DNA of 42,776 nt from Phycisphaerae bacterium (lineage in GTDB: Bacteria; Planctomycetota; Phycisphaerae; Phycisphaerales; SM1A02). The stretch covers positions 1 through 42,776 of the forward strand of contig JAEUIT010000017.1 in the NCBI GenBank assembly GCA_016795035.1. The letters are read 5' to 3'. Positions 26,115-34,560 of the stretch are shown here, in pieces. Below the pieces are notes generated by a model. It was not told where the DNA came from. It did no database searches and saw only the letters and a list, made by a program, of their open reading frames with translations. Within the stretch, counting starts at the first letter, position 1. Each line of letters starts with the position of its first letter. Both the position numbers and the translations under genes were made by a program.

Positions 26115-28039
26115 GAGATTGCTCCTGAGACTAACAGGCCGCGCACTACTCGCAGCAGTTCAATGACGGAAAAGGGCGTCCGAAGGACGGAGGACGCCGA
26201 GGTCGGCGCGCCGTCGGACGCGCCGCTGATGACGATCGAGGGAGACGGGCTACCGACGCGCCGGGCGGCGGAGATGGCGGCATCGGCGTCGCACATGGGC
26301 GGCGCGTGATGCAGCACCATCGCGTCGGGACGGAGACCCGTCTCGAGCGCCGCGACGACGTCGCCGATCGTGTGGAACTCGCGCACGTCGAGGCCGCCTT
26401 CGGCGAGGCCGTCGGCGATGACGCGACGGACGTAGTCGCGCGGCTCGACGAGCGCCACGACGGGTCGCGGCTCCTGCGCCGAGGGGTCGTCATGCGCGGG
26501 CGTGCCGGTGGTGCCGCTTGGAACGGGCATCTCGCGCGGCGCGGCGGCGGGCAACACGACGCGGGCAACGGTGCCGCCTTCGGGGCGATTCGTGAGTTCG
26601 ACGGAGCCACGGGCGCCGAGCACGATCGAACGCACGATCGCGAGGCCGAGGCCGACGCCGCTCGAACCCGGCCGCGCGCGGACGAACGGCTCGAAGATCG
26701 TGCGAAGCGCGTCGGCGGAAATGCCCGGACCGTCGTCGAGCACCTCGACGACGTGCAGCGAGTTCGGCGCCGTCGCCGCACGCACGCGCACCTCGATGTG
26801 CCCTTCCTCGTCGCCGTCGGCGAGGATCGCGTCGCGGGCATTGAGGATGAGGTTCATGAGCACCTGGCGGAGGTGCGTCGACGAGAGCATGACGAACGCC
26901 GGCGCGGTGCCGCGGTCGACGGTGATGCGGATGCGCGCGGGCACGACGCAGCGGAGGAAGCGCACGAACGTCTCGGCGAGCGTGCCGAGGTCGATCGCGT
27001 CGGACTCCTTCTCCGCGTTGCGGCCTGGCTTCGCGAGCGCGAGCAACGACGAGACGAGCTCGCGCGCCTGCTCGTTCGCGAGGCGCAGGTTGTCGCGGGC
27101 CTCGGCGGCCCGCGCCGAGAGCGGCTCCTCGTCGAACTCGCGGATCGCGGCGGTGCCGAGGAGAAGCATGTTGCCGAGGTCATGCGCGATGCCGGCGGCG
27201 ACTTCGCCGATCGCCTGCATGCGCTGGCTCTGGATCTCGCGCTCGCTCGAGAGGAATCGCTCCGTGACGTCGGCCGACACGCCGGCGATGCGCGGCGCGC
27301 AGCCGTGCGCGTCCTGTTCCGATTGCGTGAGCGGGCGCCAGTGGACTTCGATGAACCGCACGCGCCCGTCGGGCATGAGCACGCGGAACTCGTTGCGTTC
27401 GACGACGTCGGAATCGCCTTCGCCCAAGCGCACGCGGGCGAAGACGTCGCGGTCGTCGGGGTGGACGCGGGCCGCGAGCGTGTCGTACGGAACGGCGGCG
27501 TCGGCCGCGTCGAGACCCATGAGCGCCGCGTGTTCGGCGGAGCACCCGAAGATGCACGCCATCGGGTCGTACTCCCAGACGCCGAGGCGGCCGGCCTTGA
27601 CGGCAACGTCGAGTCGGTCGAGCGTCGCGCGGATCGCGGCCTCGGCCTCGCGGCGGGAACGGCGGAAGCTCGCCCGCTCGATCGCGTAGCGGATCGTGCG
27701 TGCGAGCGTCGCGGCGGAGAGTTCGGTCTTGAGCAGGAAGTCGTCGGCGCCTTCGCGCAGCGCGGCGAGCGCGAGGTCGCGGTCGCCGTCGGCGGTGATG
27801 GCAATCACCGGCACATCGTTCGAGACCGCGCGGCGCAGGAGACGGATCGTCTCGAGGCCGTCGACGTCGGGAAGGCGCAAGTCGAGCAGGACGACGCAGA
27901 GATCGGACGCGGGCAAAGCCGCGATGCCGCCCTTCAACGTGTATTCGGCGTGCACGTCAAGCGCCGCTTCGCCGCCAGCGCGCAGCAGCCCGCGCACCAG
28001 CGGACCAACGGCGGGATCGTCGTCGATTACGAGGACCAT
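26111..28039 (-). CDS. REC-PAS-histidine kinase with a degenerate C-terminal receiver
   Basis: A 642-residue soluble kinase read from the ATG at 28039; AAAGGAG stands close before it, at a rather short spacing, and longer starts to 28138 are possible. In order: a receiver (acidic residues 6-8, Asp53 in LLDLRLPD, Lys104), a PAS domain (about 140-262, WEYDPM to GVSADVTERF), an H-box with AAGIAHDLGN (His286) and an ATPase (MNLILNARDAI, DDGPGIS, GVGLGLAIVRS). The last 120 residues look like a second receiver (VVALVEPRDYVRRVIADGL), but the acceptor position reads MVLHHAPP, with no Asp. No membrane helix is present, so input probably arrives by phosphotransfer to the first receiver. Confidence 0.88.
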   Translation of the reverse strand: MVLVIDDDPAVGPLVRGLLRAGGEAALDVHAEYTLKGGIAALPASDLCVVLLDLRLPDVDGLETIRLLRRAVSNDVPVIAITADGDRDLALAALREGADDFLLKTELSAATLARTIRYAIERASFRRSRREAEAAIRATLDRLDVAVKAGRLGVWEYDPMACIFGCSAEHAALMGLDAADAAVPYDTLAARVHPDDRDVFARVRLGEGDSDVVERNEFRVLMPDGRVRFIEVHWRPLTQSEQDAHGCAPRIAGVSADVTERFLSSEREIQSQRMQAIGEVAAGIAHDLGNMLLLGTAAIREFDEEPLSARAAEARDNLRLANEQARELVSSLLALAKPGRNAEKESDAIDLGTLAETFVRFLRCVVPARIRITVDRGTAPAFVMLSSTHLRQVLMNLILNARDAILADGDEEGHIEVRVRAATAPNSLHVVEVLDDGPGISADALRTIFEPFVRARPGSSGVGLGLAIVRSIVLGARGSVELTNRPEGGTVARVVLPAAAPREMPVPSGTTGTPAHDDPSAQEPRPVVALVEPRDYVRRVIADGLAEGGLDVREFHTIGDVVAALETGLRPDAMVLHHAPPMCDADAAISAARRVGSPSPSIVISGASDGAPTSASSVLRTPFSVIELLRVVRGLLVSGAIS

Positions 28040-28171
28040 TCGCTCCTTTCGCACCCGCGGCGCGGGATCGTCCGCAACGCAGAGCATGGGGATGCTACGA
28101 AATCGCTCCGCAGGATTGGCCAGAGAGAAGAGACGCACGGCGGCCCCTTGCCGCCGATTCCCTCGGTGTGA

Positions 28172-28207
28172 CCGACCTCGCGCGCGGATTTCCGCGCGGA
28201 TGGTCGG
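28172..28207 (-). terminator. Strong hairpin directly after the LptC-like gene
   Basis: Reading the minus strand, CCGACC pairs with GGTCGG and encloses CGCGCGG-AAAT-CCGCGCG. The hairpin begins right at the stop codon. There is no U-run, so it may be a processing or factor-dependent stop, or may protect the 3' end, rather than a classical intrinsic terminator. Confidence 0.5.
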
Positions 28208-31200
28208 CTAACGCCCCACCGTGCCCTGTGCGCCCTTCACGACGATCTGTCCGGTCGCAAGATTCCACTCGAGGAATTGCGCCGAGATGGGCTGGCTGCC
28301 CTTTCGGTCGAGGACCTTGGCGAGGCGGCCGTCGCGGGCGGTGACCTTCGCCACGCCGCTCGCCACGTCGTAGTCGATCTCGTCGCACTCGAGGTCGAAG
28401 GAGTTGGTGCGCACGTAGATGCGGACCTCTTCGTTTCCGAGGACAAGCACCCGCTCGATCTCGGCGGTGCCGCCCAGGTCCATCGGGGTTGCCGCAGGCT
28501 CGCTGGGGCGATCACCGGCGGCGCCGTCGTTCGGGGCCGGCCGGCGGACCCACGTCTCGACCTTGGCCGCGGACATCGAGAGCCAGTCCAGGTCGTTCGC
28601 GGCGTCGCCGTTCGTCGCCCCGCCCTTTGCCCCGCCCTTTGGGGCCTCGGGCCCCTTGTGCATGATCTCGACGCCGTCGGTCATCGTGATGTGGAAGCGC
28701 TCGCTCCGGGCATCGCCGCCGTCGCGCGTCATGTCGAGGCGCGTCGCCCACTTGAACTGGCTCGTGCCTTCGGCGCCGAACGAGAGCGGATCGCCCTTCA
28801 CCGCGCCGTCCACGGGCTCGCTCGCGATCGTTCCCTTGCGGTCGCTCGTCGCGAGCGGCACGTGCGTGAGAAGCGTGCCGGCGCCGTCGACCCAACCCTC
28901 GCGCGACTGCGTGTCGTAGCGGAGGTGCGCGCCCGCCAGCTTGAAGAGCCGCGGATCGCCGTCGCGTGCGGGGCTCGACCACTGGCGGCTCTCGACGACC
29001 GCGTCGCCGCGGGCCTCGACCGCGCGCACGCTCGCGCGCTCCGCGTTGCCGGCGTCGGGGGCCTTGGCCGCGTCGGTGAGCTCGAGGCGCAGGTCGGCGG
29101 CGTCGATCGCGTCGGTCGCGGCGCGGCTCGGCGTGTTGCGCACGCGGACCGCTCCCTTCAACGCGATCACGCTGCCGTTCGTGGCGGCGTCGAGCTCGGT
29201 GAAGTCGAAGCGCTCGTCCCACGTCGCGACGAACCGCTCGGGCGTCGTGCCGTCCGTCGCTTGGCCGGGGATCGTCGGCCGCGGCACCGGACCGCTCGGA
29301 AGCGCGAAGGGCGTGCGGAAGGCGCGCACGCGGCCCGGGCCCTTCGACGACGCCGTGCGCGTGCCTCCGTCGAAGTGGACGTTCGTGATGCGGTCGGCAA
29401 CGACGAGATCGCGCACGAGCCAGATGTCGGGGCCGGTGAGGTTGAGCGACTGCGCCGCGTTGTCGCCGTCGAGCTTCTCGGCGAAGACGCGCGTGGACGG
29501 CGTGCCGAAGAGTTCGACCTGCAACCCCGTCTCCGTGTTGCCGCCCTCGACGACGACGGTCGAGAGTTCGCGGCCGAGGTCCTGTCCCGGAGTCCCCGCA
29601 TCGCTCGGGGGCTTCGGTTCCGCGGCGGCGTCGCGCACGAAGTCGGCGACGAGCTTCTCGCCATAGATCGCCTGCTTGGCGTCGCGGGCGGCGACGATTC
29701 CCGACGCGACGAGGCGCGACGGCACCGAGTCGCGCGCGCCGTCGGTGACGAGCGCGAGGTCGAGCGATCGGCCGCGCAACTCCCCTGCCGTGCCGTCGGT
29801 GCGCCGCGCGACCACCACCTTCTCCTCGTTGCCGGTCGCCTCGATGCGCGAGAGCGGACGGACGTCGGATCCCTTCTTCGCCTCGCCGGCGAACGTGGCG
29901 GCAAGCGTCTCGGCGTCGAGCTCGAAGCCCTCGCCGGTGACGTCGACGGTGCCGACGAAGGTCGCGGTCTCGAGCGCGCCGTTGTCGTCCTTCGCGCCGC
30001 CGGCCGGCGCCGCGAAGACGAGGTCGAGGCTCCGTTGCCAGGCGATGGCGACGCTCGAGGGCGCCGACGAGGCCGCTGCAACGCGGAGATGCGTGACGTT
30101 CGCGGCGTCGCGCGAGACGGTGGCCGTCGACGGATCGATCGCGAGCGCCGCGAACGACTCGCCGCCCGAGGCCAGTTCGACCGAGCCCGGACCCACGAAG
30201 CCGCCGATGCCCTTTCCACGTTGCAGGAAGAATCGCTCGCCGCGCGCCTTCAAGCGCGGGCTGTCGAGGACGAGCGGCTCGTTCGGCGCGCCGAACGCCT
30301 CGATCAGGTCGTCGGCGCCGTCGGCGCCGCGCGCGTTCGCGAAGGCGACGCGACGGCAGACGACGTGCGCGCCGGTGCGCTCGTCGTCGAGCGTCACGCG
30401 ATTCGTCGGCGTGCCCGCCGGCGCGTTCGCGGGCGGCACGCTGATCATCTCGACCTCGACGGCGTCGGGCGACGGAAGCGTCACCGCGCGCTCGGGCTCG
30501 AGGACGAGCTGGCCGCGATACTCGATGGTGATCGTCTCCTCGCCGGCGCCCGGCGACGCCTGCGGCGCGGCGAAGACCGCGCCGAGCACCGTCGACGCGG
30601 GATCGCCGCCCGTCGGCGCGGCCGGGGCGCGCGGCGTGCCTTGGGCGATCGCGTTGAGGGAGTTCTCGCCCTCGAGCGTGAAACGGGCGACGAGCGCGTC
30701 GCCCTGCAACGTGGAGCGCTGCAACGTGGAGAGCTGGTTGCCCTTCTCGCGCACGACGCGCACGTCGTCATTGAGCGTGAGGCGATAGACCTGGGACTTC
30801 GCGGCCGGCGCGGCGGCGGCCACAGTCGGTGCGGGCGCGGCGCCCGGCGTCGGCGTGGGGGTCGGCGGCGGCGCGGTGCGGGCGTCGCGCATGCGGGTCT
30901 TGCCCTGCGCGTCGCGCACCAAGACGATCGGCTTCCGCGCCCGCTCGATCACGAGCCGCTCGAGCGTTCCCTTCTGCAGCGCCTCCACCCCGGTCGCCCC
31001 GGGCGGCGCGCTCGGCGACGTGCCGATTCGCATGTCGAGCCCTTCGCCCGAGAACGAGCCCATCGCGGACACGAGATCGATGTCGCCGTCGCAGCGGACC
31101 TCGCCCACGACGTTGTCGAACGTCGCGTCTTCGGCGTTCACGAGGATCGTCGGCGCGTCGGTTGCGAGATCGACGACCGTGCCGGGCTCGGGGCGGAAGA

Positions 31201-31651
31201 CGCGAATCACCACGTTGCCCTCGAGGCGCCCGCTCTCGAGCGCCTTCGACGGCACCCGCGCCTCGCCGCGATCGGCGCTCAGCGTGATGACGCGACCGTC
31301 CTCGCGATAGAAGATCGCCTGCGGGCGCTCGAACGAAAGCCGTCGGTCGGGCAACGGTTCCACGCGCTCGGCGCTGTACTGCTGCGCGAGCCGTCCGTCG
31401 CCGTCGGTGACCTGCACCCACGCGCCGCGCTCGAGTTCGGCGAGCGGTTGGCCGCTGATGCTCGCGCCGGTGCGCTTGTCGCCCTCCGTCAGGGGCGTCG
31501 GATTCACGAGGTCGACGGCGTCGGTGATGCTCGACGGCCGGCGCTGGCTGCTGCCCGAGTCGTCGAGCTGGCTCGCCACGAAAAGGACGACGCCCGCGAC
31601 CGCGGCGCCGCCGACCGTGAGGAGAACGATGCGTCCGCGCTCGACGCTCAT
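28208..31651 (-). CDS. Giant LptC/OstA-like envelope protein
   Basis: A 1147-residue protein. The ATG at 31651 overlaps the stop of kdsC (ATGA); the longer frame was discarded. One N-terminal membrane anchor (IVLLTVGGAAVAGVVLFVASQL) is followed by a long extracytoplasmic part rich in beta strands. It has LptC/OstA-like phrases: QAIFYREDGRVITLSADRGEARV, LEGNVVIRVF, and near the C-terminus FDLECDEIDYDVASGVAKVTARDGRLAKV. LptC proteins are normally about 190 residues and pass LPS from the LptBFG transporter to LptA. The pairing with kdsC supports an LPS transport role. The size suggests repeated OstA-type units, a fused periplasmic bridge; this is inference. A Pro/Ala/Thr linker lies near residue 270. 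Confidence 0.7.
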   Translation of the reverse strand: MSVERGRIVLLTVGGAAVAGVVLFVASQLDDSGSSQRRPSSITDAVDLVNPTPLTEGDKRTGASISGQPLAELERGAWVQVTDGDGRLAQQYSAERVEPLPDRRLSFERPQAIFYREDGRVITLSADRGEARVPSKALESGRLEGNVVIRVFRPEPGTVVDLATDAPTILVNAEDATFDNVVGEVRCDGDIDLVSAMGSFSGEGLDMRIGTSPSAPPGATGVEALQKGTLERLVIERARKPIVLVRDAQGKTRMRDARTAPPPTPTPTPGAAPAPTVAAAAPAAKSQVYRLTLNDDVRVVREKGNQLSTLQRSTLQGDALVARFTLEGENSLNAIAQGTPRAPAAPTGGDPASTVLGAVFAAPQASPGAGEETITIEYRGQLVLEPERAVTLPSPDAVEVEMISVPPANAPAGTPTNRVTLDDERTGAHVVCRRVAFANARGADGADDLIEAFGAPNEPLVLDSPRLKARGERFFLQRGKGIGGFVGPGSVELASGGESFAALAIDPSTATVSRDAANVTHLRVAAASSAPSSVAIAWQRSLDLVFAAPAGGAKDDNGALETATFVGTVDVTGEGFELDAETLAATFAGEAKKGSDVRPLSRIEATGNEEKVVVARRTDGTAGELRGRSLDLALVTDGARDSVPSRLVASGIVAARDAKQAIYGEKLVADFVRDAAAEPKPPSDAGTPGQDLGRELSTVVVEGGNTETGLQVELFGTPSTRVFAEKLDGDNAAQSLNLTGPDIWLVRDLVVADRITNVHFDGGTRTASSKGPGRVRAFRTPFALPSGPVPRPTIPGQATDGTTPERFVATWDERFDFTELDAATNGSVIALKGAVRVRNTPSRAATDAIDAADLRLELTDAAKAPDAGNAERASVRAVEARGDAVVESRQWSSPARDGDPRLFKLAGAHLRYDTQSREGWVDGAGTLLTHVPLATSDRKGTIASEPVDGAVKGDPLSFGAEGTSQFKWATRLDMTRDGGDARSERFHITMTDGVEIMHKGPEAPKGGAKGGATNGDAANDLDWLSMSAAKVETWVRRPAPNDGAAGDRPSEPAATPMDLGGTAEIERVLVLGNEEVRIYVRTNSFDLECDEIDYDVASGVAKVTARDGRLAKVLDRKGSQPISAQFLEWNLATGQIVVKGAQGTVGR
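30704..30731. repeat. Tandem pair of the CTGCAACGTGGAG motif
   Basis: Two identical 13-mers, CTGCAACGTGGAG at 30704-30716 and 30719-30731, form a 15-bp direct repeat in the LptC-like gene. In the protein they give the doubled STLQRSTLQ. It is the only place in the window where two extended motifs are adjacent. Confidence 0.85.
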
Positions 31652-32229
31652 CGCGCCCTTCCCGTCGCGGCGGTCGGCTCGTCGCCCGCGTCGTAGAGCG
31701 CGACCGCGTCGGCCCAGCGGCCCTGCGCGTGGAGGAGATGTTCGATGGCGTCGCGCACGGCACCGTGTCCGCCGGGGTGCGTCGTCTCGAAGCGCGCGAT
31801 GGCGCGGACTTCGGCGGCGGCGTCGCGCACCGCCATCGGATAGCCGCATGCGCGAAGCGCGGGGAGGTCGGGAAGGTCGTCGCCGAGCATCGCTGACTGC
31901 GAAGGCTCCAGGCCGAGGCGCTCGCAGAGGGTGCGGAGGTCGTAGCCCTTCCGCTTCGAGCCGTTGATGACGTGACGGATGCCGAGCTCCTCGACGCGGT
32001 GCCGCAGGCTCATGCCCGAGCGGCCGGTGATGATCGCGACGTGCAGGCCAAGCGCTTGCCACATGCGAAGCCCGCAGCCGTCGCGCACGTGGAAGCGCTT
32101 CGTCTCCTCGCCTCGATCGGAGAGGGCGATGCCTCCGTCGGTGAGGACGCCGTCCACATCAAGGACCAGCAGCCTCACCCGACTCGCCGCCCCACCGTGG
32201 GCCGGATCGATACGCGAACTCGTTTCCAT
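31648..32229 (-). CDS. kdsC: KDO 8-phosphate phosphatase (KdsC-like)
   Basis: A 193-residue HAD-family phosphatase that removes phosphate from 3-deoxy-D-manno-octulosonate 8-phosphate in LPS inner-core synthesis. The nucleophile loop DVDGVLTDG (24-32), the TGRSG loop (68-72), Lys94 in GSKRKGYDL and GDDLPDLP (116-123) are all present, and the DVDGVLTDGG form is typical of KdsC. The chain is slightly longer than the usual 170-190 residues. The stop overlaps the start of the LptC-like gene, an arrangement seen in many LPS loci. The ATG at 32229 has a GGAG twelve bases upstream. Confidence 0.88.
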   Translation of the reverse strand: METSSRIDPAHGGAASRVRLLVLDVDGVLTDGGIALSDRGEETKRFHVRDGCGLRMWQALGLHVAIITGRSGMSLRHRVEELGIRHVINGSKRKGYDLRTLCERLGLEPSQSAMLGDDLPDLPALRACGYPMAVRDAAAEVRAIARFETTHPGGHGAVRDAIEHLLHAQGRWADAVALYDAGDEPTAATGRAR

Positions 32230-32434
32230 GCGACGTGCGGACTCCGTTCCGTGCGGCCGTCGACCGCGCGGTCGCGTGCCGTGACGGCGGATCGTACTCC
32301 CTCCATCCTAGCCCCGAGTATGCGTGGCACTGCCGTCCAGCGGAGAAGCGCGCTCGCGCCGCGTGCGAACTCTCGACCACCACGAGGAGGACGCGTGCTG
32401 TACGCATCCCGCATGGCTCCTGTACCTTCTGCGC

Positions 32435-33427
32435 ATGAAGCACGGAGAGCGGCTCGACGTCGAGCAGCCAGTCATCGAATCGATGAGCGTCGTCCAGACC
32501 GCCGTCAATGTCGCCATGACGATCGGCGATGCGTTGGCGGCGTTGCGGGCGCGTTCGATCACCCAGCCGATCCTGTACATCTACGTGATCGACGAGAACG
32601 ACCGGCTTGTCGGCGTGGCGCCGACGCGGGCGCTGCTCCTGGGCGATCCCGAGACGCCGATCGCCGACATCATGCTGGCCCGCTGCGTCACGCTCCGGGC
32701 CGACGAAACCGTCGGCGACGCCCTCATGGCGTTCGCCTCGTATCGCCTCCTCGCCCTCCCGGTCGTCGATCACGACGGCCACCTCCTGGGCGCGGTCGAC
32801 GTCCAGACCTACGCGGACGAGACCTTCGAGCTGGCCGAGGCCCAGCGCGTTAACCAGCTCTTCCAGATGTTCGGCGTGCACGTGCGCGAGGCCCGCGACC
32901 AGTCGGCGTGGCGCGGCTACCGCTCGCGCATGCCGTGGCTCGTGTGGAATCTCGCCGGCGGCACGGCGTGCGCGATCATCGCCAAGATCTTCGACGCGAC
33001 GCTCGCGGAATTCCTCGTCCTCGCGATGTTCATCCCGCTCGTCCTCACGCTCGCCGAGAGCGTCGCGGTGCAGTCGATGACGCTCGTCCTCGAGGTGTTG
33101 CAGGGCATCGGCACACGCTGGCGTCTCATCAAGCGGCGCCTGCGCGTCGAAGCCCAGACCGCCGCGTTGTTAGGCCTGACCTGCGGCGCCGCCGTCGGCA
33201 CGACCGGATACCTCTTCGGCGGCACGTTGCCGGTCGCGCTCGTCCTCTTCGGCGCGATCCTCTCCGCAATGGTCCTCGCATCCGGCGTCGGCGCGTGCGT
33301 GCCGGTGTTGCTGCACACGCTGCGCCTTGACCCGCGCATCGCCGCGGGTCCGATCGCGCTCACCGTCACCGACATCCTCGCGACCTCGATCTATCTGGGA
33401 GCGGCGACGGTGTTTTTGATGAAGTGA
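32435..33427 (+). CDS. MgtE-type divalent cation transporter lacking the N domain
   Basis: A 330-residue protein. Two CBS motifs cover about residues 18-135 (AMTIGDALAALRA, ADIMLARCVTLRADETVGDALMAFASYRLLALPVVD). Five membrane helices of the MgtE pore domain follow, with VWNLAGGTACAIIAKIFDA, PLVLTLAESVAVQSM and the terminal GPIALTVTDILATSIYLGA, whose Asp is the conserved pore residue. Full MgtE proteins have about 450 residues with a superhelical N domain that senses magnesium; this one goes straight into the CBS pair. The ATG at 32435 has no clear ribosome binding site, and Met at 32483 is an alternative start. Magnesium is the likely substrate by family. Confidence 0.85.
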   Translation: MKHGERLDVEQPVIESMSVVQTAVNVAMTIGDALAALRARSITQPILYIYVIDENDRLVGVAPTRALLLGDPETPIADIMLARCVTLRADETVGDALMAFASYRLLALPVVDHDGHLLGAVDVQTYADETFELAEAQRVNQLFQMFGVHVREARDQSAWRGYRSRMPWLVWNLAGGTACAIIAKIFDATLAEFLVLAMFIPLVLTLAESVAVQSMTLVLEVLQGIGTRWRLIKRRLRVEAQTAALLGLTCGAAVGTTGYLFGGTLPVALVLFGAILSAMVLASGVGACVPVLLHTLRLDPRIAAGPIALTVTDILATSIYLGAATVFLMK

Positions 33428-33652
33428 GAGAACGAGGAGTCAGGAGTCAGGAGTCAGTGGGTTCGCGCCTGAAGGAAGGGGTCAGGGTTCAGGGTTCGGG
33501 GTTCAGGGTTCGGGGTTCAGGGGCAATCCATAGCGTGCAAGGGATTGCCCCTGAACCCTGACCCCTTTCACACCCTGTCATCGTCGCCCGTTCGGTGCGT
33601 GCACGATGCCCTCCCCACTGACTCCTGACTCCTCAATCCTGACTCCTTCTCT
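33428..33652. repeat. Nested double inverted-repeat element
   Basis: The outer arms are GAGGAGTCAGGAGTCAG (from 33434) and CTGACTCCTGACTCCTC (from 33618). The inner element has a tandem TTCAGGG tract ending in a perfect 17-bp stem (33513-33529 with 33542-33558) around a 12-base loop. It fills the space between the 3' ends of two convergent genes (mgtE-like and CPBP), and its inner stem would make a strong hairpin in either transcript. Confidence 0.85.
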
Positions 33653-34480
33653 CTACTCCACCACAAGCGCCGCCACGTCATACGCCGCGTGCGTGCCGAC
33701 CACGATGCCGAAGCCGCGCATCGCGAAGACGCCGCCGCACCAGAGACCGACGACGAAGAGGGACACCGCGCGGCGCCAGTCGATCGCGGAAAGGCCGCCG
33801 CCGGGCGTCGTGTGCAAGGGGTGATAGAGGACAAACGCGATGGCCGAGATCACGATCGCCACGGCCATGCCGCGCGACTCCTTCCAGCCGAGCGCGTCGA
33901 CGAAGAGCGTGTGCAGGACGGCGATGAGCGCCATGCGGAAGATGAGCTCCTCGTAGAGCCCCGCGCCGATCGCGACAGCGATGCGCCCCGAAAGCGAGAG
34001 CGAACGAATCGTGTCGCCGTCCGCCGCGGCCGCCGCCGGTGCGTCGCCGGCGCCGAACGCCTGCACCACGAGCTGCACCGCGAGGAAGAGCGGGATCGCC
34101 AGAAGCACCGACTCGAACCACATCCCCGCGACCGTCTTCAGGTCGACTTCCCACGTCGCCCGCGAGAGCGCGTGCCACGCGAGGAGGATGACGACGAGGA
34201 GGATGCCCGGAAGCGACAGCGCGGGCAGGCTGAGCGTGGCGCCGTCGAGGCCAAACGTCTCAAACGCGCGGAGAAGCGCCTCGTGCGCCTTATTCGTGAG
34301 GACGCTGCCGCCCGAACGCAGGATCAGGATGAGCCCGATCTCATAGAACGCGATGAGCGGCAGGAGGAAGAAAAGGATCTCGAGCGGACGCTTCGACCGC
34401 TGAAAATAACCATCCGCGCGAACGAGGTCGTTCGCGCGGACGGTCGTTGGCTTCTTCTTTTTCGTCGCCGAGGTCGCCAT
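33653..34480 (-). CDS. CPBP-family intramembrane glutamic protease
   Basis: A 275-residue membrane protein with about seven helices. The CPBP (Abi) motifs are in place: YEELIFR with Glu177, Glu178 and Arg182, VLYHPLH with His220, and GTHAAYD with His264. These residues form the active site of the Rce1-like glutamic proteases, which clip CAAX-type or other membrane proteins. The N-terminus has a Lys-rich, cytoplasmic stretch (TKKKKP). The ATG at 34480 has a GGAG ten bases upstream. A perfect palindrome lies in codons about 14-22. Confidence 0.85.
   Translation of the reverse strand: MATSATKKKKPTTVRANDLVRADGYFQRSKRPLEILFFLLPLIAFYEIGLILILRSGGSVLTNKAHEALLRAFETFGLDGATLSLPALSLPGILLVVILLAWHALSRATWEVDLKTVAGMWFESVLLAIPLFLAVQLVVQAFGAGDAPAAAAADGDTIRSLSLSGRIAVAIGAGLYEELIFRMALIAVLHTLFVDALGWKESRGMAVAIVISAIAFVLYHPLHTTPGGGLSAIDWRRAVSLFVVGLWCGGVFAMRGFGIVVGTHAAYDVAALVVE
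34414..34439. repeat. Perfect 12-bp palindrome inside the CPBP gene
   Basis: The arms CCGCGCGAACGA and TCGTTCGCGCGG are separated by GG. The palindrome lies 41-66 bases into the coding region and encodes part of TVRANDLVRADG. In the transcript it would form a very stable hairpin close behind the start codon, where it could slow translation. Confidence 0.85.
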
Positions 34481-34560
34481 GCGAGTGGCGTCTCCGCCCT
34501 TAACCGAAGCTCGCTCCGGCGATGCGATTCAGCAACAGGCGAGCCGACGAGTCGAAGCGA

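Noticed and set aside
28277..31696. A 1139-residue open frame on the plus strand opposite the LptC-like gene
   Set aside because: Same reason: Arg/Ala/Val/Asp-rich mirror of a coding strand, without ribosome binding site or recognisable motif.
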